From: Ophioceras dolichostomum
Taxonomy: Eukaryota; Ascomycota; Sordariomycetes; Magnaporthales; Ophioceraceae
Direction: 5' to 3'
DNA: 64,000 bases
Assembly: GCA_003049485.1 (NCBI GenBank)
Contig: PYST01000025.1
Span: forward strand, 1-64,000
Shown: piece by piece, positions 1 through 11,305 of the stretch
How the letters are laid out: each line of letters starts with the position of its first letter
Numbering within the stretch: position 1 is the stretch's first letter
The notes under the pieces: model-generated
The model's database searches: none
What the model was told of the DNA's origin: nothing
Seen by the model: only the letters and a program-made list of their open reading frames with translations
Made by a program: the position numbers and the translations under genes

Positions 1-199
1 CCAGAGTAGACACCGGCCGCGTTTTGGACCGCATTTAACAAACATACCAACGTGCTTGAGAGATGCGGTGGGAGGGCAGGTGAAAGGCCGGCGGCGACCC
101 ATGCTAGAATATGGGCGCATTGGTGGAAAATCTGTGGAGTCCACAGGCGGAACATGTATACTATCGAACGCAAATGCAAGCAAAGTGGTCGTTGAAATG

Positions 200-1402
200 T
201 CACCGCTGCAGACGGCGTTTCCGGGCCTCCTTTTCCAGCTTGAGCTTTCGCTCCAGCGCTTCCTGTTCTTGGTCCTCGCGCCTGGCAAGTTGGTCGGCCC
301 GACGCTCCTCCTCGTCGATGTCGGATATGCCGGCCTCCATATCAGACTCATCGTCGCCCGAGGCGTACGAGTAACGACGTCCGCGGAAACCGAAATCCTC
401 CGGCTCGTCTTCGTCGTCATCGATAAAGTCGTCCATCTCATCGTCGTAGTAGTCATCCCGACGGCCGCGATTCCGCGATCCGCCGGACGGAAGCCGGGGA
501 CGGGACCGATCAGGGCCATCGCGCGTGCTGTTACCACCCGCATCGGTCGCAGACGAGGATGTACCTTTGGTTGTTGCGCCAGGCCGAGGGCGAGCCGTAC
601 CCTGGTAGCCGGTTGTGGCGACGGCAGATTTCTTGGGCTTCTTGACCTCGCCTGCAGGCTCACCCTTCACAGTCCCGGAAGGCTCCGGTTCAGGTTGGCG
701 CTGCCTCTTCCTATCGTAGTTACGACCGTCTCTGTCACCACTGGGGGCACCGTTTAGGCTCCCGCGCTGGGAAGCCGGGCGTGCACTGGGTCGTCGGCTA
801 GTGTCTCGCGCTGAACCCTTCGACCCACGCATCAACTCTGCCTTCTGTTCCTCTCGCTCACGCTTCGAGGGGCCTTTATCGATCGGCTTGTGCTGGATCT
901 TCCCCACCTGGCCCATCGATTTCTGTGCAGCTGCTGCGCGGGCCATGATCTCAGCGAAAGAGCCTTTCTTTGGAGTCGGCTTATTTGCGGTTGCCAGTGG
1001 GCCGGCACGCCCGTCAGCAGCGCCAGCGCCGGGTCGAGCCCGCTGAGCCGAAGGATCTGTGATTCCGGATCTGCCGTTTCCAAGTCCGTTCGTAGTAGGT
1101 GAAGGCCGCGCCGGTACGCTAGGCCGCGCTGATGCGGCGTCCCCATTTCTTTTAGTCACGGCCGACGCCGTAGAGAACGGGGAAGGCTTCGAGACTGAAA
1201 AACCGGGCGCCGATCCAGCTGGACGCGAGCCGGGGAGAGACGAGGAGTTGGTGATAGGTCCTGTTCTCTGGACCTTGCGCTCTAAGCCCTTCAGTTCATC
1301 GTCGGCCTTGCGCTTCGGAGGGAGGCTGCTGGGCATAGGCCCCGCCGAGGTCGTGATCGGCTTTTCGCCTGTGATCTCGGCTAGGAGATTGCCAATCTTC
1401 AT
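200..1402 (-). CDS. spt2: SPT2-family histone chaperone
   Basis: Single-exon gene of 400 residues. SPT2 binds histones H3-H4 and DNA and preserves chromatin behind RNA polymerase II. The N terminus begins MKIGNLLAEITGEKP; the middle is a long Ser/Pro/Arg/Gly-rich basic region, with a GSFAEIMARAAAAQ helix and a QHKPIDKGPSKREREEQ segment near residues 155-190. The C-terminal ~100 residues carry the family signature: an acidic block (DDEMDDFIDDDEDE), a FGFRGRRY turn, then a Glu/Arg-rich helix ending in KEARKRRLQR. This acidic-then-basic helical end is the histone-binding module of the family. The start is the first ATG of the open frame, just after an in-frame-closed leader. It is divergent from the P2 gene, sharing a 1.1-kb upstream region. 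Family assignment is secure from the C terminus; most of the middle is low complexity and would not be conserved. Confidence 0.9.
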   Translation of the reverse strand: MKIGNLLAEITGEKPITTSAGPMPSSLPPKRKADDELKGLERKVQRTGPITNSSSLPGSRPAGSAPGFSVSKPSPFSTASAVTKRNGDAASARPSVPARPSPTTNGLGNGRSGITDPSAQRARPGAGAADGRAGPLATANKPTPKKGSFAEIMARAAAAQKSMGQVGKIQHKPIDKGPSKREREEQKAELMRGSKGSARDTSRRPSARPASQRGSLNGAPSGDRDGRNYDRKRQRQPEPEPSGTVKGEPAGEVKKPKKSAVATTGYQGTARPRPGATTKGTSSSATDAGGNSTRDGPDRSRPRLPSGGSRNRGRRDDYYDDEMDDFIDDDEDEPEDFGFRGRRYSYASGDDESDMEAGISDIDEEERRADQLARREDQEQEALERKLKLEKEARKRRLQR

Positions 1403-2130
1403 TGTGTGTCAACACGATTAGAGGTGTGAGTCCGAGCAAGGGGCTGCCAGTGCAAACGGGGCTCTGGGTGACTGGAAAGGGACAATAGTGAATGAAGTTG
1501 AAGAGGCGCTGGGGTCGCCGAGTGCTCGTGTGCGTAGTTCAGGCGAAGGTAGAGTGAAAGAAGGGAGGACAAACCGGCATCGTCTCCGATAAGCACGGGT
1601 AATCAAGACCGGGTCTTTGGCGTGGCAAAAAGCGCCCTCATATGCGGAGCCTGTCGACTGTGGACCGTCGACTGTCGATAGATGGGCGGGAAGGTCGGTG
1701 GAATAGGCAAGGGGGAAGAAGACCGGATGTCCACCGTCAAGTCTCGAGCTTCGCGCTGGCTGCCACGGCTGAAGTTGGCACCGCCTGCAGGAGGTCGGTA
1801 GAGGGAGCCCCAGCAATGAAGTGTGGCCGCCAAAAGAAAGGCGATGGGGGCTACGAACAGTACGAAAACAGAAATTTGCAAGTAGTCGACCGCAAAGAAC
1901 CTCCAAACGCGGGATATGTAGTGGCACGACGGCGCCAAACAAAGAAGAAATAGCGAGGTGGAGGCAAAAAGCCAGGCAGGGTCAGGATAGTGCACTAACG
2001 AGGCTATGCGCTAGGTGAGTCATTTGACATAATCCGAGTTCCCAGGAATCAGAAGACGGGAGGTACTAGACGCGTACTGGAATACACCTCAGTTGATGGG
2101 GTATATATACGCCCATGAACCTGAAATAAA

Positions 2131-2165
<35 letters not shown>

Positions 2166-2487
2166 AAGAGAAAAAGGTGCCTCACTTATTGGGAAGCTCT
2201 AGCCAACCTGCGAACACTGGAAGAATCATCGCGCTAAGGGATGTCCACAGAGCCGTGCTGCAGAACGTCAGAGAGTGGGTCCACCACCTCAGCAGGCAAG
2301 TCACCTGACCCTCGAAACCCCACCACACTTTTGGCGTCAAAAAAAGAAAAGGAACGAAAACCATCAAATCATCGATAAAATTCGCCTCATCCTCAGAACA
2401 AGCTGAACCGAAGAGACTGTCCCCCTACTCCTTAAGGGTTAAACTGATTGATCTCTCGCGTTCTACCCATCTACAACATCCGTCACA
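1403..2487. promoter_or_regulatory. Divergent promoter region SPT2 / P2
   Basis: 1085 bases between the SPT2 and P2 start codons. No coding sequence is supported. The striking element is a run of 15 T followed by 22 A at 2131-2167, about 320 bases upstream of the P2 start. A palindromic TTAAGGGTTAA lies about 50 bases upstream of P2 and could be a ribosomal-protein promoter element; that is inference. Confidence 0.5.
2131..2167. repeat. Poly(T)15-poly(A)22 homopolymer junction
   Basis: T15 runs directly into A22, making a perfect T/A palindrome of at least 30 bases. Poly(dA:dT) tracts are known to exclude nucleosomes in fungal promoters, and this one lies upstream of a ribosomal protein gene. 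Confidence 0.9.
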
Positions 2488-3007
2488 ATGAAGTATTTGG
2501 CTGCCTATCTTCTCCTCGGCCTTGGTGGCAACACCTCGCCTTCTGCCAGCGACATCAAGAGCGTTCTCGCCTCCGTCGGCATCGAAGCCGACTCCGACCG
2601 TCTCAACAAGCTTCTTTCGGAGCTCAAGGGCAAGGATATCAACGAGGTACGGTCCCGCTCGTCGCTAGCTCAGCATTGCGAGCTCCTGGGGCGTTTCCTG
2701 AGAAACCCAAGACATGAGGACAGCCGGCTGACATTTGACAATTGCCACAGCTGATCGCTGAGGGTTCCACCAAGCTGGCCTCCGTCCCGTCGGGCGGTGG
2801 TGGTGCTGCCGCTACGGGTGGTGCGGCCGCTGCCGCCGCCGAGGAGGCTCCCAAGGAGGCCGAGAAGGAGGAAGGTATGCGGTCGTTGACTTGTCCCTTG
2901 TCTCCCATTGTTTGTGTCATGGAGAAGGCTCCCGCTGACGACCATGTTCAATACCCACAGAGAAGGAGGAGTCCGACGAGGACATGGGCTTCGGTCTCTT
3001 CGACTAA
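2488..3007 (+). CDS. rpp2: 60S acidic ribosomal protein P2
   Basis: Three exons: 2488-2646, 2751-2874 and 2961-3007, giving 109 residues, the usual length for P2. P2 pairs with P1 on the ribosomal stalk and recruits and stimulates elongation-factor GTPases. The N terminus MKYLAAYLLLGLGG and the helical segment through LLSELKGKDINE are typical of P2 rather than P1. They are followed by a Gly/Ala-rich hinge and the invariant acidic tail ending SDEDMGFGLFD. That tail is the binding site for translation factors and for ribosome-inactivating proteins. Introns begin GTACGG and GTATGC and end CACAG; all phases close. The upstream poly(T)/poly(A) tract fits a strong constitutive promoter. Identity is certain. 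Confidence 0.97.
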
Positions 3008-3909
3008 GCGCGCCCTGTGGTGCGCCCTGTGGCATCTGCGTTCCGAGTCGCCATGTGAAGGAAGCCAGCGCCAGTCTAGCCCGACATTTTGCCGATGCAA
3101 CGGCCTACGATCCGATACGGCTCAGAACGCCTGGGGGCTTGGTGGTTGTGCTTTGTTTTTCTGGCGCGAATCTGGAGCAACCTAGACCAAAAAAAAAAAA
3201 ATCACATAAGGTCTGCGTCGATTTTTGAGGATCCCTGGACTCGCGGTTTCCTTAGATGCATCTTGTGTGTGAAGTCGTGATTTTCCATGTATGCAATCCC
3301 CATCCCCTGACTTGGGCATACGGCGACCTTCAATGGGGCTAGAAGATGGCACTACGTTGGTCCAGTTGAACAACGGGGAAAGAGTGAGCGCCATGGAGCG
3401 CCAGTTTGTGGAGAGGGCAACCGGCTGGGTAATATGTATGTACACAGTACACAGTACACAGTCCGGAGTTGATCTCTTCCTGACGTTGCAATGGAATCGA
3501 TCCAGAAGAGAATAACGGAAGCAAGGGTCCTCGTGCATGCATGAAATTCGCCCACTCTGTTGTAAATTTTCAATGCACGTTTGTCACTCGGTAGAGGTAC
3601 CATTGCCGTATATCAAGGCTGGCCCGGGACTTCCTGTTGTTTGAGGCGGGGCCGACTTGCTGACAGGGGTTCGCGAAAAATTGGCGCCGTTGCCCGCGCA
3701 ACGGTACTCAATGATTATGATTGGCTTGCCCGGGACATGAATATTTACGTGTTTCCTCCACCAGAGACAGGGTCGAATGCCATCATCAGTTGACGCCCCT
3801 ATTGCTTAAACAGCAGGATTCCCGCCATATCTTCGACAGTAGCTTGCTTCGCGACACCACGCAAGGCATTTCTCTCGACGATTACGCGACGATTACGAGG
3901 ACTGCGAGG
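3008..3909. other. Intergenic region P2 - Mps1
   Basis: About 900 bases between two genes on the same strand. It contains an A-rich run near 3189-3200 and a short 7-base tandem repeat at 3441-3461. The frame of the kinase stays open upstream of 3910 to 3721 with further ATGs, so part of this could be coding if a longer start is used. No other gene is seen. Confidence 0.5.
3441..3461. repeat. Three tandem TACACAG units
   Basis: A 7-base unit repeated three times in the region downstream of P2; no function can be assigned. Confidence 0.7.
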
Positions 3910-6896
3910 ATGGCGGCGGCATCACCGACACCGATCGGCGCGGGGAGCCATTTTTCCTCACTTGGGAGGAGAACCTCGGCCAGGCAGGCCCTGAGGCGGC
4001 CCCAATCGCGATCTCAATTGAGTCGCAGCGAATCGAACCCTATGGCTGGGAACAACTCGATGCTGGACGGAGGCCCAGAGGCGCTCGACAGAGCCCAGTC
4101 GCAGCCGCAACCGTACACCGATCTGAACGACAGCTCCGACGATGAGATCCCTGTGCCTATGAAGCTCAGCGCTTTCACCGAGGCCCTGTTAGATAAGGAC
4201 AAGGGAGGCACCGCGGGCCACCTGAGGGCCGCCGCGCCCAGCGCTAATCCTGCTGCTCCGGCCATGATGACGCGCAAGCGAAGCGTGCTCACTCGGTCGA
4301 CTTCCTCGGTCGTCGAGGACAAGGGCAGAGAAGCTGAAGCCATGAGGGAAAGAGAAACCCGGCGCCATGTCCGGACCGGCAGCGGCGCACCGATGTCGTC
4401 GTCTCGCCAGAGCTCGCCAAATCGTAGCCGGGAGAACAGCCCAGCTCCTAGGAAGCGAATGGTCAGGCTCAGCGCGACTAACACTACTCCTGGAGGCAGC
4501 CTGCAGCATCGGCTCCGACGGTCGACTTCGACGTCAACATCGACGCAGCGCAGGAGGCCAACAAGCCGAGACTGTGCTTCGACCGAAGCTGAGAAGAACC
4601 AATTGCCGGAAAGAGACCCGGACCGGAATTCCAGCGTCGACCCAGACGCCAATGCCCGCAATCCCAGGCCTGACTCCGCGCAGGACGTCAACACTCCGGC
4701 GAATGGCGTCCGCAGAGTTCACATCGTCCCCGGCTCGTCTGGGGCTCGTGTCAGGACGTCTGGTTCGGCGGGCCTCTCTTCAAGGGCGCCGGGCTCCGCC
4801 CCTCACAGCGACTACGAGTTTCCCGAGGACCCGAAGACAGTGGCGAGGTCCCAAGCCATCCCGGGCCAAGGTAGCGCTTCGAGGGTCGGGACTAGGTCTG
4901 TGCGGAAAGCCGATGAGCCTGCGCCCCAGAGCTCTATGCGCGTCAAGCGGATCGGCAAGGTGCCAGGTAGTTTTTTGAGCGGGCCCGCGCGACGCGGCCG
5001 CAGACGCCAGAGCGAAGAGGAGAACAGCCCTGTCGACGACCGCGGCGACGGCGATAATGCCCTCGTCGGCGGACAGGAGCTTGTGGGAACGGGCAGCGTG
5101 CCGCCGAAGCACAGCCAGCATTCGGGCCCCGCCGCATCGTCGTCCTTCTACAGGTCTACATACCGCGACCTAGCGGCATCCGGTAGCCCGGTCAGCATCA
5201 AGGACCCTGCCAGGGCAGCGCTGCGCAGCAAGCCATCAATGGTCTTGGGGGCTACGGCAGCAGCCATGGTCAACGACGACGAGAGTCAGAAGGAGAATAT
5301 CGACCCAGCAGCCGTTGCGTCTAGCATGGTCCAGAGGGTCCAGCTACCGTCCGCGCTTGACCAGGAAAACGTGCCGATCCTCTCCGTTCCAATCGGCACG
5401 TCCGCGTTGAGGAAGGCGAGGGACTTCGATATCATCGGCCTTGTCGACAAGCCAGCAGCCGCGAAGGAAGATTTGCCTTTGAATAAACCAGTTCCGACTC
5501 AAGTACCGGTCGTCTCCGCCGCCGCCGCAGCCGGCACGTCGCCAGAGCCGGAACGCAAAGTCCTCTCGCAGATCAGCAGAAACACACCACATCGGCCAGC
5601 GCCGCCGCCGCCCCCACCGAAGATGAACGTGCTGGATGCTGCAACCACAACGGCTGGCGCGGCGACAACATCCCAGGCGAGCAAGAAGCAACGCGTTCTC
5701 TTGAAGGTCAACGGCAGGGCCTATCACCGGCTCGACTGCATCGGCCGCGGTGGCAGCGCTAAAGTCTACCGAGTCACTGCAGAGAACGGCAAGATGTTCG
5801 CCCTCAAGCGAGTCTCACTTGAAAACGCAGACACCAGCGCGGTCAAAGGCTTCTTGGGAGAGATCGACTTGCTGAAGCGGTTGTCGGGTGTTGATCGCGT
5901 GATTCAGATGTACGACTCCGAACTGAATCATGAGAAGCAAATGCTTAGTGTGGTAAGTCTCCCCGCCTTTGACAACCTACGGAACATCTCTAGAGGCACA
6001 GTGGGGTAGAGGCAGAGAGGCGAGAGGCTGACAGAACGTCGGATACGCAGCTCATGGAAATGGGTGAACTCGACCTGGGTGACCTGCTCAAAGTTCGACA
6101 CAGCCAGGAGGACTACCGACTCGACCCGGTCTTCGTACGCTTCTACTGGAAAGAGATGCTCGAATGCTTGCAGGCGGTGCACGCGTGCGATATCGTGCAC
6201 TCGGACCTCAAGCCGGCCAACTTCGTGCTGGTCAAAGGACGGCTCAAGCTGATCGACTTCGGCATCGCGGGGGCCATCCAGACGGACGATACGGTCAATG
6301 TGCATCGCGAGAACCAGATCGGCACTCCTAACTACATGTCGCCCGAGTCGTTGATGGACTCCCAGCACTACGCGGCCACGGCAGCCAGCAACGGCCGCTC
6401 AGACAGGCCCCACGGCCGCACCAAGATGATGAAGATCGGAAAGCCCAGCGACGTGTGGAGCCTAGGCTGCATCCTGTACCAGCTGGTCTACGGTACACCC
6501 CCCTTCGGCCACATTCCACACCAGATGGCGCGGTGTCAGGCCATCATCGCCTGGGACCACAAGATCGCCTTCCCCGAGAAGGGCGTTGGCGGCGTTCCCG
6601 TGCCGCCGTCCCTCGTCCGCACCATGAGGCGCTGCCTGGTCCGGGACCAGCAGTTCCGTCCCACCTGTGAGGAGCTCCTCGCCGACCATGATCCATTCCT
6701 GTACCCGCAGGAGTTCGACTCGGACCGCGTCTTGCCCATTACCGAGGAGTTCCTGGGCAGGATCATCCAGAGCGTCGTCGCCCGCTGCCGCGACCGCATG
6801 CCCACCGACGGCGAGATTATGAGCGCCTGGCCCGCGGCCTACTGGGCTTCTATGAAGAGGAGCATTGGTGCTGCCACCAAGGACATCAGGACCTAA
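3910..6896 (+). CDS. mps1: Mps1/TTK family spindle checkpoint kinase
   Basis: Two exons, 3910-5952 and 6051-6896, giving 962 residues. Mps1 is a dual-specificity kinase needed for spindle-assembly-checkpoint signalling at kinetochores and, in yeasts, for spindle pole duplication. The N-terminal ~600 residues are Ser/Arg/Pro-rich and look disordered. The kinase domain (about 605-890) shows the glycine loop GRGGSAKVYRV, the ATP lysine in FALKRV (K633), the catalytic loop HSDLKPANF (D733) and LIDFGIA (D750). The segment VHSDLKPANFVLV with IGTPNYMSPES is specific to the Mps1 family. The intron (GTAAGT...CGCAG) falls inside the kinase domain and phase 0 is kept. I chose the ATG at 3910 because the preceding in-frame sequence looks like leader; an upstream ATG at 3721 would add 63 residues. 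The checkpoint role is inferred from the family. Confidence 0.93.
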
Positions 6897-7698
6897 CGAC
6901 GCTACCAGGCGCCGCTCTCTCTTTTCTCCCCTTCCCTCACTTCTCATGGCCGCAGGCCATGTGGCCCCTTTTTGAATCTCTTATTCTGTTCTGGATTGTT
7001 TTCAAGGAGCATTCTAATATGTCCCGTTTGTGTATGCGGCGTTGCACTCGTCATGTATTCCTTACAACATAGGTATGGGTAATCCCCAAACCTTGTTCCA
7101 CTTCTCATGTTAGCATGCACCTGTTCGGTTTCATTCTCCTGCCACCCGTGGACGGGAGACTTTTCTTTCACAGAGAATCAATGATAATTCCCCTTTCCGT
7201 TTTCCCGTTTCAGGCTGTCCAACACTTAGAGAGAAGAAGACGAGAAGGACATACCTGAGTACCTACCTAGGTATTTAATGTCGTCCAAACGACAAGCTTG
7301 GTTTTGTTTTGTGTTATAGATTTTAGCGTTGACGATTTCATAGTCTCACACGTCGAAATGAACTCGTCACCTTATTCTTTACGTCTTTATTCCATGCGAG
7401 GATGACGCCTCCAACGAGTAACAACACAGTAATATACAGGACGCTGACGATCCATGTCTGGTTTTTCTGGCAATGCCCCATAACCTAGGGGTACCACCAG
7501 TTCCGGTGCCTCCATACGGAGATACCGAGGGCAGGTACCACGGGAGGCAGACACAACTACTGCCTAACTTCCACTTCCAATTTCGCCTCCGACAGCAGGC
7601 AAATCGTGGACACGGCGAAATCTTGCACTTGCTATGCTCAACCTCGCATTCGATCGCGTCCTTTCATTCCCACAAGCTTCCCCAGAGGCTTCACGAGC
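6897..7698. other. Convergent intergenic region Mps1 / bL21m
   Basis: About 800 bases between two 3' ends. It carries one CCTAGGTA-type motif at 7261-7273. No reading frame with family features is seen, and terminators cannot be pinpointed. Confidence 0.5.
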
Positions 7699-8415
7699 CT
7701 AAGATTCTGGGACAATGATCTTGAGCTCCGATACCCTGAGGACGGTGTAGTTGTGCTTGCTCCTGACCGTCTGTGATCGCCGCGTGCGTCGCTTCTTCTT
7801 GATCTTGAGGCGCATCGGCTCAGTCTCGGTGCCCATTACCACGGCACGGCACTCGAAGAACGCCTGGCTGATCCAGGGTGATCCTTTCAGGGTGTAGTCG
7901 CGGGAGCCGAGAATGGAGGCTCGGTCGAGCCGAAGGACGTCGCCGGGAAGGACGCCGTGCATCTTGAACGGCAGTCGGATCGAATCGCCAGGCGTCACCA
8001 GATATGGCTTCCCGTGGATGTGGATAGTAACGTAGTGCGACGGCTGGGAGGCGAGGAGAGGCAGCATGGCAGCGATGGAGCCGTGGGTGCTGACGGGGGC
8101 CGCCAAGGCCGGTGATGACGGTGACGACGGTGACGGCACGGCTGCTGTCTTCGACCTCTTGGTGGCTTCTATCCGCGTCGCAGCTATTGGTGCCGCTGCG
8201 GCGCTTGAGGAAGGCTGCCTGCCCGACTTTGCAGCATCGCGAACCCCGAGTTCGGGTGGTGTCGTTACGGGTTCAATGATTTGAGCTGTGGAGTTGAATG
8301 ACCTCGCCCGACCGATTGGCGGAAGAAGGGGCCTCGCAACCGAGAGCGAAGAGAGCCTGCCGCTGGGGATTGATGTCCGGAGCTCCAGAATAGAGCGAAT
8401 CAGTGGGTTCCTCAT
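7699..8415 (-). CDS. mrpl21: Mitochondrial large-subunit ribosomal protein bL21m
   Basis: Single exon, 238 residues. bL21m is a structural protein of the mitochondrial 54S large subunit. Residues 1-45 are rich in Arg, Ser and hydrophobic residues without acids (MRNPLIRSILELRTSIPSG), a good mitochondrial targeting sequence. An Ala/Ser/Thr-rich linker follows. The L21 domain covers about 125-235: HIHGKPYLVTPGDSIRLP, then GDVLRLDRASILGSRDYTL, then the basic stretch KIKKKRRTRRSQTVRSKHN and a final TVLRVSELKI strand. The basic segment with the closing strand is the conserved rRNA-binding end of the family (yeast Mrpl49). Bacterial L21 is about 100 residues, so the extra length is the presequence and linker. 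Identity is well supported. Confidence 0.92.
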   Translation of the reverse strand: MRNPLIRSILELRTSIPSGRLSSLSVARPLLPPIGRARSFNSTAQIIEPVTTPPELGVRDAAKSGRQPSSSAAAAPIAATRIEATKRSKTAAVPSPSSPSSPALAAPVSTHGSIAAMLPLLASQPSHYVTIHIHGKPYLVTPGDSIRLPFKMHGVLPGDVLRLDRASILGSRDYTLKGSPWISQAFFECRAVVMGTETEPMRLKIKKKRRTRRSQTVRSKHNYTVLRVSELKIIVPES

Positions 8416-10369
8416 CTTCCTGAGCCTCGCTGTGCCTGCAGGACAAGGTGCCTATCGTCGGTGAAATGTTTTTATTTTTTTATTTTTTATTTTTCCCTTC
8501 GTCTCCTCAAAGGCTGCTTGGTTGTGGTCAAAGCTCCCCCCGGAAAAAACTCGGCTAACAGGCGGCTGGCAACACAAACGCCAGGGTCCCCCCATTACGC
8601 CTGGGCCTCTCTGGGCTGCGGCGCTTCCACTTCGTCGATGCAGGACAACTCCGTTTCATGACGACATATACGGAAGAAACCGAACAGAGGCTTTAAAATT
8701 CAGAGGGAACAAATTCCATGGCTTATTCCGTATCTTGGTATTTACATAGTACAGATACACAATGCGAAATATGTGAGCAGGACCGAATCACGCGCCCGTC
8801 CGGCCGATCTGGTTGCTGAGACTTGAAGACGGTTTTGTCACGATGGATTCATTTCCCTTATCTCCCGCCCTGGCCATCCTCATTTTTATTTCTTGTATGC
8901 CACCAATCCGGAACATCAATTCCGTCCACGTCATACGCACCCTTCACTTACAAACCACAGCAAGGGGCTGCCATCGAGAGACCAGCTCACCTTGCAGATT
9001 GCTGGGCAGATTTTCTCGCGATCCGCTTTGGCATCCGAATATTCAACTGGAGCAGAGCATGTAGACATACAGTTTCGGTGCTTCGCTTTCAAACGGCAAT
9101 GAACAACCCGTCGACGGGAACCACGCTGCAGATCAGGAGGGATTCCTGGAGTGCACCATCATGCACGGCCCGGAGGAACAAACATCGTGGGGACAAATGC
9201 CAGCAACAGGACGTTGAATCGCTTCTGTGTTGCTCTGGCGCGATTGCCGTCTCATCCGGGGTGCCGAGAAAAGATTGGGTGATACTGGCAGTTTGTAAAG
9301 TTTAGAGACAAAGTGCCGGCTGTGAAACTATAACTCCCGTTCTTCTTCCGCGGTCTGTACGGAATTGTTCGTCGTGCTTCGAGGACCTCAAGGGTGCAAT
9401 AACAGGCACATCGAGAACAACTACAACGTATATGTGAGTGAGCGGGAAGCTCAAACTTCCCGCTTTGTTACAACTAAGGTACGTATATGCAGGAACCTTA
9501 GATGGCCGGTGGATGGCGGTTGACTCCAACACATGCGAAGGCGCGGGCAAGCAGCGGAAGGGGCCGTGCAGATTACAGGCACACTGGCAGGATGGAAACG
9601 GTCTCCAGGCCCCGGCTCTCTGTCCGATTGTCGCCAAACTCAGCTCAATCCAGCCAATCATCAAGCTCCCTCGGGTTCCAGGAGCTTCAGTCGAGTTCAG
9701 CCACCCGTATTGGTGGGAGCAGGGGTGCTCCTGGGGCACCTGGCAACACCGTCCACCCATCCCACCTTCCCTCATCATAGCTTGTCGCAGTCGCATCGTC
9801 GGTTTTTACCTTCGCTTGTCGGTTCTCTTTGGATATGGGGTGGTCGGCGTTCGGCCGTTCCTGCTGTTGTTGCCACTGCTTGCTTGTTGCTCGCATCTTC
9901 CCGCCCTCCCATTTTCCTGTCAGTCCCCCCCTCCCGGCTGTCGACTACATACAAGTGGTGTCCTCACCCCATACCCGTAACAACAACAACATCACCAAAA
10001 CTTCGATCCATACCAAAACATTCAAGCAGTACTTCCACTCGCAGCATCTCTTCTTGTTCTTTCGAGAAACAAGCCAGCAGAAAACTGTCCAATCAGAGGC
10101 ACGAAAGTACCTAATTCTTTGGCATCAATACAATTCACTCAGGCCAAAGCGGCTTCTCCATTTTTTTATTGTTGGGTGACGTCTCTGGACTTTTTCCCCG
10201 TTCCAACTCGCTCGTTGGCTTGGTCACTGGCACATTGTTGACGGACGACAACAGCACGTCTCTCGTCTTCCCCTCATCCTTGTGTGTATCCCTTGTATCC
10301 GTCGTATCTGTCGTACCCGCCGCTTAACCCGACGGGCGTCCAATTGGTGTCCGGGACTCCAGGTTCACG
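8416..10369. other. Long intergenic region with no supported gene
   Basis: Nearly 2 kb separating the divergent bL21m and GPI-protein genes. An AT-rich tract lies at 8465-8500. Several open frames of 60-190 codons occur but have no recognisable domain, and the longest begin at non-ATG codons or overlap each other on both strands. The final few hundred bases are pyrimidine-rich and probably the leader of the next gene. Confidence 0.5.
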
Positions 10370-11305
10370 ATGCAAGGCGGGATCGTCATTTTGGGACTGG
10401 CGGCGCTCGCCGCGGGCGTCGCCGCCCAAACTCAGGTGGTCTACGGCTACACCGTGGACTTGAGCCGAATAGACCTCACTAAGAGAGGTTTGTGCGACTC
10501 CCACACACTCTCCCGCCTTTCCTTCCTCTCGTCTTGCCCCTTGCGCTCTAGACGCGGGGGGAGGGACCGGCATCCTGCTAACCTCCGTTGACAGCCGAGT
10601 GGTGCCGTGGCGAACGATCTGTCTGTGACTCGCTCTGTGGCGCCCCAACGTTGAACGTGCCAGCGAATGATTGCAATACCGTACGTCTCCCTCACAGACA
10701 TCAGGCCACTTCTTGTCCGGACTCTATTCTAACGCCCAAGTTTGCGCATGCGCTTGCGCTTGTGCTTGTTTTCCCCTCGATAGAACACGCTGGAGTACAC
10801 ATGTACCTGCCAGAACGGCACCGCTCCGGGCCTGGAGTACTACGTGAACAGCCTCCCCACTGTGAGTCTTGACTGCTCCGTTGCCCATTCTAGCCCTGCT
10901 GGCTCCTCTCTGTTATCTCTCACGACGATGGCTCGACGCCTTGACTCCTCGACTCATTGCTGACCATTGCATGCGACGGGAACCCAGTTCTTGTGCGAGG
11001 AAGCTTTCAAGCAGTGCAACGAGGCCAACGTGGGCAACGCCACCGGCCAAACAGCCTGCCGGAACAACATCAAGTCCCACTGCGGAACGCTAGACGCGAG
11101 CACGGTCAGCGGAGGTGGCAGTACCACGACCAGCTCGTCTACATCGGCGTCCGGCACCACGGCCCCTACGCAAAGCGGGGCTTCGACACCTAGCACGTCC
11201 ACCTCGAAAGGAATCGCCGCCACGACCCAGGCTCCGGGCTTTGCCGGCGTGGCAGCCGCGGTGGCCTTACTGGGGGCGGCAGTGGCCCAACAACCTCTCT
11301 GGTAG
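10370..11305 (+). CDS. Cysteine-rich GPI-anchored cell-surface protein (DUF7707-like)
   Basis: Four exons (10370-10487, 10595-10680, 10784-10861, 10988-11305) give 199 residues. Residues 1-19 are a signal peptide (MQGGIVILGLAALAAGVAAQ). The mature part has a regular cysteine pattern: WCRGERSVCDSLCG, YTCTCQNGTAPGLEYY, FLCEEAFKQC, ACRNNIKSHCG. A Ser/Thr-rich stalk of about 45 residues follows, then a C-terminal hydrophobic segment (AAAVALLGAAVA) without a charged tail, as in GPI-anchor signals. The pattern matches the fungal extracellular family I know as DUF7707; that name is from memory and not checked. Splice sites GTTTGT, GTACGT and GTGAGT all preserve phase. It is probably a wall or plasma-membrane surface protein. 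Function is unknown. It is not a classic CFEM protein, because the eight-cysteine CFEM spacing is not met. Confidence 0.85.

Noticed and set aside
8823..9305. 160-codon open frame between bL21m and the GPI protein
   Set aside because: Overlapping frames on the same strand are equally open and none has recognisable features.
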